Of a DNA stretch of 7,536 nt, positions 5,699 to 7,536 are shown one piece after another. The position numbers and the translations under genes are program-made. The notes beneath the pieces were generated by a model. It saw only the letters and a list, made by a program, of their open reading frames with translations, was not told the DNA's origin and searched no databases. Every line of letters starts with the position of its first letter. The first letter of the stretch is position 1. The DNA is taken from assembly GCA_030681075.1 (NCBI GenBank), contig JAUXUE010000079.1, forward strand, positions 1 to 7,536. The letters run 5' to 3'. Source of the DNA: Candidatus Amesbacteria bacterium. GTDB lineage: Bacteria; Patescibacteriota; Microgenomatia; CAZETR01; Amesbacteraceae.

Positions 5699-7310
5699 TC
5701 TCGGTGTAGTATTACGTATTTGGAGCCTTGATAAACTTCCAAATGGTCTACATTGGGATGAACAAGATACTGGCTATCAAGCCTATTCGTTACTAAAAAC
5801 CGGCAAAGATTATTTTGGCAACATTCTTCCCCTATTTCCCCACTCCCTGGCAGAATATCGTACTCCAGTTCTCATATATTCAACAGTTCCCAGCGTAAAA
5901 ATTTTTGGTCTTTCTCCTTTTTCAGTTAGAATCCTTCCGGTTGTCTTCGGTATCTTGGGAATAATTACGTTTGGCTTATTGGTTTATATAACCAGTCGTA
6001 ATCCTCTAATTTCTATTTTCTCATTTCTCGTGATCTCTATCTCTATTTGGCACATTCAGTATAGTAGGCAAGCGGTCGAGTCCATCGTTATGTCTCTCTA
6101 TTTTCTCCTGGGCCTGACTTGCTTTTTCAGAAAGAAATATATAATTTCAGCTCTAATGTTTGGATTATCCATGTGGGCATATAGCACTGCAAAAATGTTT
6201 GTTCCGGTTTTCGTGTTAGTTTTATTAATAACAAACATCAAAAATATAAATAAAAAGTTATTAATAATTCCCGGTATTTTATTTTTTATATTGTCGGTTA
6301 TTGTTATCGGAGACGGAATGTTTGGCAAGAGCGGTCAGAGATTTAGAGAACTGTCCATTTTTACAGATCCAACTATTGCCAAGCAGGTTGACCGAGCCCG
6401 ACAAACTCAACAATTATCTTCAGGTGCCTCAGGAGTCGGATTACAACCTAGATTAATAGACAAAATTATTTACAACAAACCTATATTGTGGTTTGATACA
6501 TTTATCAAAAATTATGTTTCTGCTTTCTCCACAGAATTTTTGTTTGTCAGAGGGGATCAAGAATTAAGGCATTCTCCCTCTCGTGAAGGAATAGGCATGC
6601 TTTATTTAATTGAAGTGATTCCTTTGTTCATTGGCATTTATGTTGCTTTTAAAAACAAAAACTATTGGTTAATATTTTGGTTTCTCTTTGGAGCAGTACC
6701 GGGAGCCCTCACTCGTACCGACAATCCCCACGCAGCTCGATTATTTATCATGTTACCGGTAATTCTCTATCTCGTCGTTCTTGGTATATATCATATATAC
6801 CGAAAATCAAAATTTATGTTTGTAAGCTATTTTATAGGACTTCTAGCATCTAGTATCTTCACTTTCTCGTATTACTTTAGTGTATACCGCTGGGAAAGTG
6901 CTGCTCCATTTCAATATGGCTTTGATCAGGTAATCAAGACTGCAGTTTCATCATCGGGTTACGACAGAATAATTATTGACGGCAAACAAGATTCTTTACT
7001 CATGGCTTATTTATTTAATTCTTCATTTGATCCAGCTAAATTTCAATCAATGTTACCATTACCTACGTTTCAACCTTATTCCAATGTCTATGGTAACAAG
7101 TTCAATAATATTTATTTATTATTTTCTGGCGAGCGTACTTGGCGGACAATCTGGAACGATGGAGAAACAGGCAAAAAGACTCTTCTGATCGTTGCCAATG
7201 GCCAACCCGATCTTGATCCCTCCAAGTCCCTTCCTTCCGGTATCACCCGACTCTCTACTATCAATTATCCAGATTCTACTGTAGCCTTTCAGGTTATTGA
7301 GGGAAGATAA
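5646..7310 (+). CDS. Polytopic membrane glycosyltransferase, GT-C / PMT (family 39-like)
   Basis: The 554-residue multi-span membrane protein resembles dolichyl/polyprenyl-phosphate-sugar glycosyltransferases (PMT_2/ArnT-like), which move sugars from lipid carriers on the outer face of the membrane. The first span (about 11-27) is followed by [10 protein letters not shown] with the Asp38-Glu39 pair expected for the GT-C catalytic loop, then [16 protein letters not shown] (43-58). Further spans lie near 96-116, 120-136, 146-161, 165-195 and 204-222, with [13 protein letters not shown] (134-146) between them. A later loop has [13 protein letters not shown] and more spans follow. A soluble domain of about 150 residues ends the protein. 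The acceptor and sugar are unknown. ATG 5646 is chosen because no later ATG, GTG or TTG precedes the first span; it overlaps rplS by 53 bases. In-frame ATGs further upstream lie deeper in rplS and are less likely. Confidence 0.8.
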   Translation: MYAQSQLAKWLKLILVISLGVVLRIWSLDKLPNGLHWDEQDTGYQAYSLLKTGKDYFGNILPLFPHSLAEYRTPVLIYSTVPSVKIFGLSPFSVRILPVVFGILGIITFGLLVYITSRNPLISIFSFLVISISIWHIQYSRQAVESIVMSLYFLLGLTCFFRKKYIISALMFGLSMWAYSTAKMFVPVFVLVLLITNIKNINKKLLIIPGILFFILSVIVIGDGMFGKSGQRFRELSIFTDPTIAKQVDRARQTQQLSSGASGVGLQPRLIDKIIYNKPILWFDTFIKNYVSAFSTEFLFVRGDQELRHSPSREGIGMLYLIEVIPLFIGIYVAFKNKNYWLIFWFLFGAVPGALTRTDNPHAARLFIMLPVILYLVVLGIYHIYRKSKFMFVSYFIGLLASSIFTFSYYFSVYRWESAAPFQYGFDQVIKTAVSSSGYDRIIIDGKQDSLLMAYLFNSSFDPAKFQSMLPLPTFQPYSNVYGNKFNNIYLLFSGERTWRTIWNDGETGKKTLLIVANGQPDLDPSKSLPSGITRLSTINYPDSTVAFQVIEGR

Positions 7311-7312
7311 TT

Positions 7313-7387
7313 TGGTGGGGCGGGTGGGGATCGGACCCACGACATTCACCTTAAAAGGGTGCTGCTCTACCACTGAGCTACCGCCCC
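7313..7387 (-). tRNA. tRNA-Lys (anticodon UUU), CCA encoded
   Basis: The minus strand folds as a full cloverleaf of 75 bases including CCA. The acceptor is GGGGCGG/CCGCCCC, the D-stem GCTC/GAGC with an AGTGGTA loop, and the anticodon loop CTTTTAA with TTT at 7353-7355. The variable loop is ATGTC and the T-stem GTGGG/CCCAC, with discriminator A. Two oddities are a G27-A43 mismatch at the top of the anticodon stem (GCACC/GGTGA) and a T-loop of TCCGATC, in which the usual U55 is C. The 3' end lies two bases beyond the stop codon of the convergent glycosyltransferase gene. Confidence 0.93.
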
Positions 7388-7396
7388 GACTAGCTA

Positions 7397-7425
7397 ATTA
7401 TATCGCAAATCTGGTTTTCTGGTAA
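7397..7425 (-). promoter_or_regulatory. Promoter of tRNA-Lys
   Basis: On the minus strand TTACCA (7425-7420, 4/6) and a perfect TATAAT (7402-7397) are separated by 17 bp. The expected start near 7390 is about three bases before the mature tRNA. The -35 overlaps the -10 of the divergent tRNA-Glu promoter, so the two may compete for polymerase. Confidence 0.55.
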
Positions 7426-7428
7426 AAT
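7420..7428 (+). promoter_or_regulatory. Extended -10 promoter of tRNA-Glu
   Basis: TGG-TAAAAT is an extended -10 (TGn plus a 5/6 hexamer) ending 10 bases before the tRNA. The expected start is near 7435. No -35 match is seen at 16-18 bp, where the sequence belongs to the divergent tRNA-Lys -10 region. Confidence 0.45.
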
Positions 7429-7438
7429 TAGTTGTATT

Positions 7439-7513
7439 GGCTCGATCGTCTAACGGTTAGGACGCGAGGTTTTCATCCTCGCAACCGGGGTCCGACTCCC
7501 CGTCGAGTCACCA
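7439..7513 (+). tRNA. tRNA-Glu (anticodon UUC), CCA encoded
   Basis: The 75-base cloverleaf has acceptor GGCTCGA/TCGAGTC (one G-U pair) and D-stem GTCT/GGAC with an AACGGTTA loop. The anticodon stem is CGAGG/CCTCG, with loop TTTTCAT and anticodon TTC at 7472-7474. The variable loop is CAAC and the T-stem CGGGG/CCCCG, with discriminator A then CCA. The T-loop is TCCGACT, again with C at position 55 where nearly all elongator tRNAs have U. All other stems are well formed, so this does not look like a pseudo-tRNA. Confidence 0.95.
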
Positions 7514-7536
7514 ATCACTCTATAATTTTCATCTTT

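Noticed and set aside
6098..6328. Minus-strand open frame in the glycosyltransferase gene
   Set aside because: Its hydrophobic, Ile-rich composition is the mirror of AT-rich membrane-span codons on the plus strand.
7119..7373. Minus-strand open frame over the glycosyltransferase end
   Set aside because: It would start inside tRNA-Lys and is antisense to a well-supported gene.
7521..7526. TATAAT after tRNA-Glu as a promoter for a gene beyond the right edge
   Set aside because: No -35 is seen at the right distance and the window ends 10 bases later, so no gene start can be linked to it.
1..7536. CRISPR array, rRNA, replication origin or prophage genes
   Set aside because: No regularly spaced repeats, rRNA segments, DnaA-box cluster beside dnaE or phage structural genes were seen.

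Overview
The window looks like a piece of a low-to-mid GC bacterial chromosome, most likely from the Candidate Phyla Radiation (Patescibacteria), perhaps a Microgenomates-type lineage. This placement is inference. It rests on the style of the proteins (a polytopic GT-C glycosyltransferase of a kind common in CPR genomes, an N-terminal winged helix resembling those of CPR NUDIX-type proteins, a HicB/HicA pair, a RAYT transposase), on short non-Shine-Dalgarno starts, and on the gene order. No rRNA or other decisive marker is present.

Left part (1-1066). A minus-strand gene encoding a winged-helix domain runs off the left edge. A small plus-strand gene of unknown function diverges from it, with a perfect 8-bp inverted repeat between them. 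The small gene may carry a frameshift near its 3' end. A HicB antitoxin / HicA toxin operon follows, with antitoxin first and no spacer between the genes.

Mobile unit (about 1068-1782). A REP-associated tyrosine transposase (RAYT, HUH/Y1 class) gene is bracketed by two nearly identical hairpin-forming repeats in the same orientation. The left one follows the hicA stop by one base. The right one begins at the last base of the transposase stop codon.

Housekeeping part (1783-7310). A full-length dnaE (DNA polymerase III alpha) has an apparently complete PHP metal site. It is followed closely by rplS (ribosomal protein L19) with its own promoter across the end of dnaE, and then by a multi-membrane-span glycosyltransferase whose best start lies 53 bases inside rplS.

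Right end (7311-7536). tRNA-Lys(UUU) on the minus strand and tRNA-Glu(UUC) on the plus strand diverge from overlapping promoters. Both have CCA encoded, and both carry C instead of U at T-loop position 55.

Two patterns run through the window. Three genes show a -10 box exactly six bases before the ATG, which predicts leaderless mRNAs, and recognisable Shine-Dalgarno sequences are nearly absent. Five of the promoters share a GG directly before the -10 hexamer. I see no CRISPR array, rRNA, replication origin or prophage.
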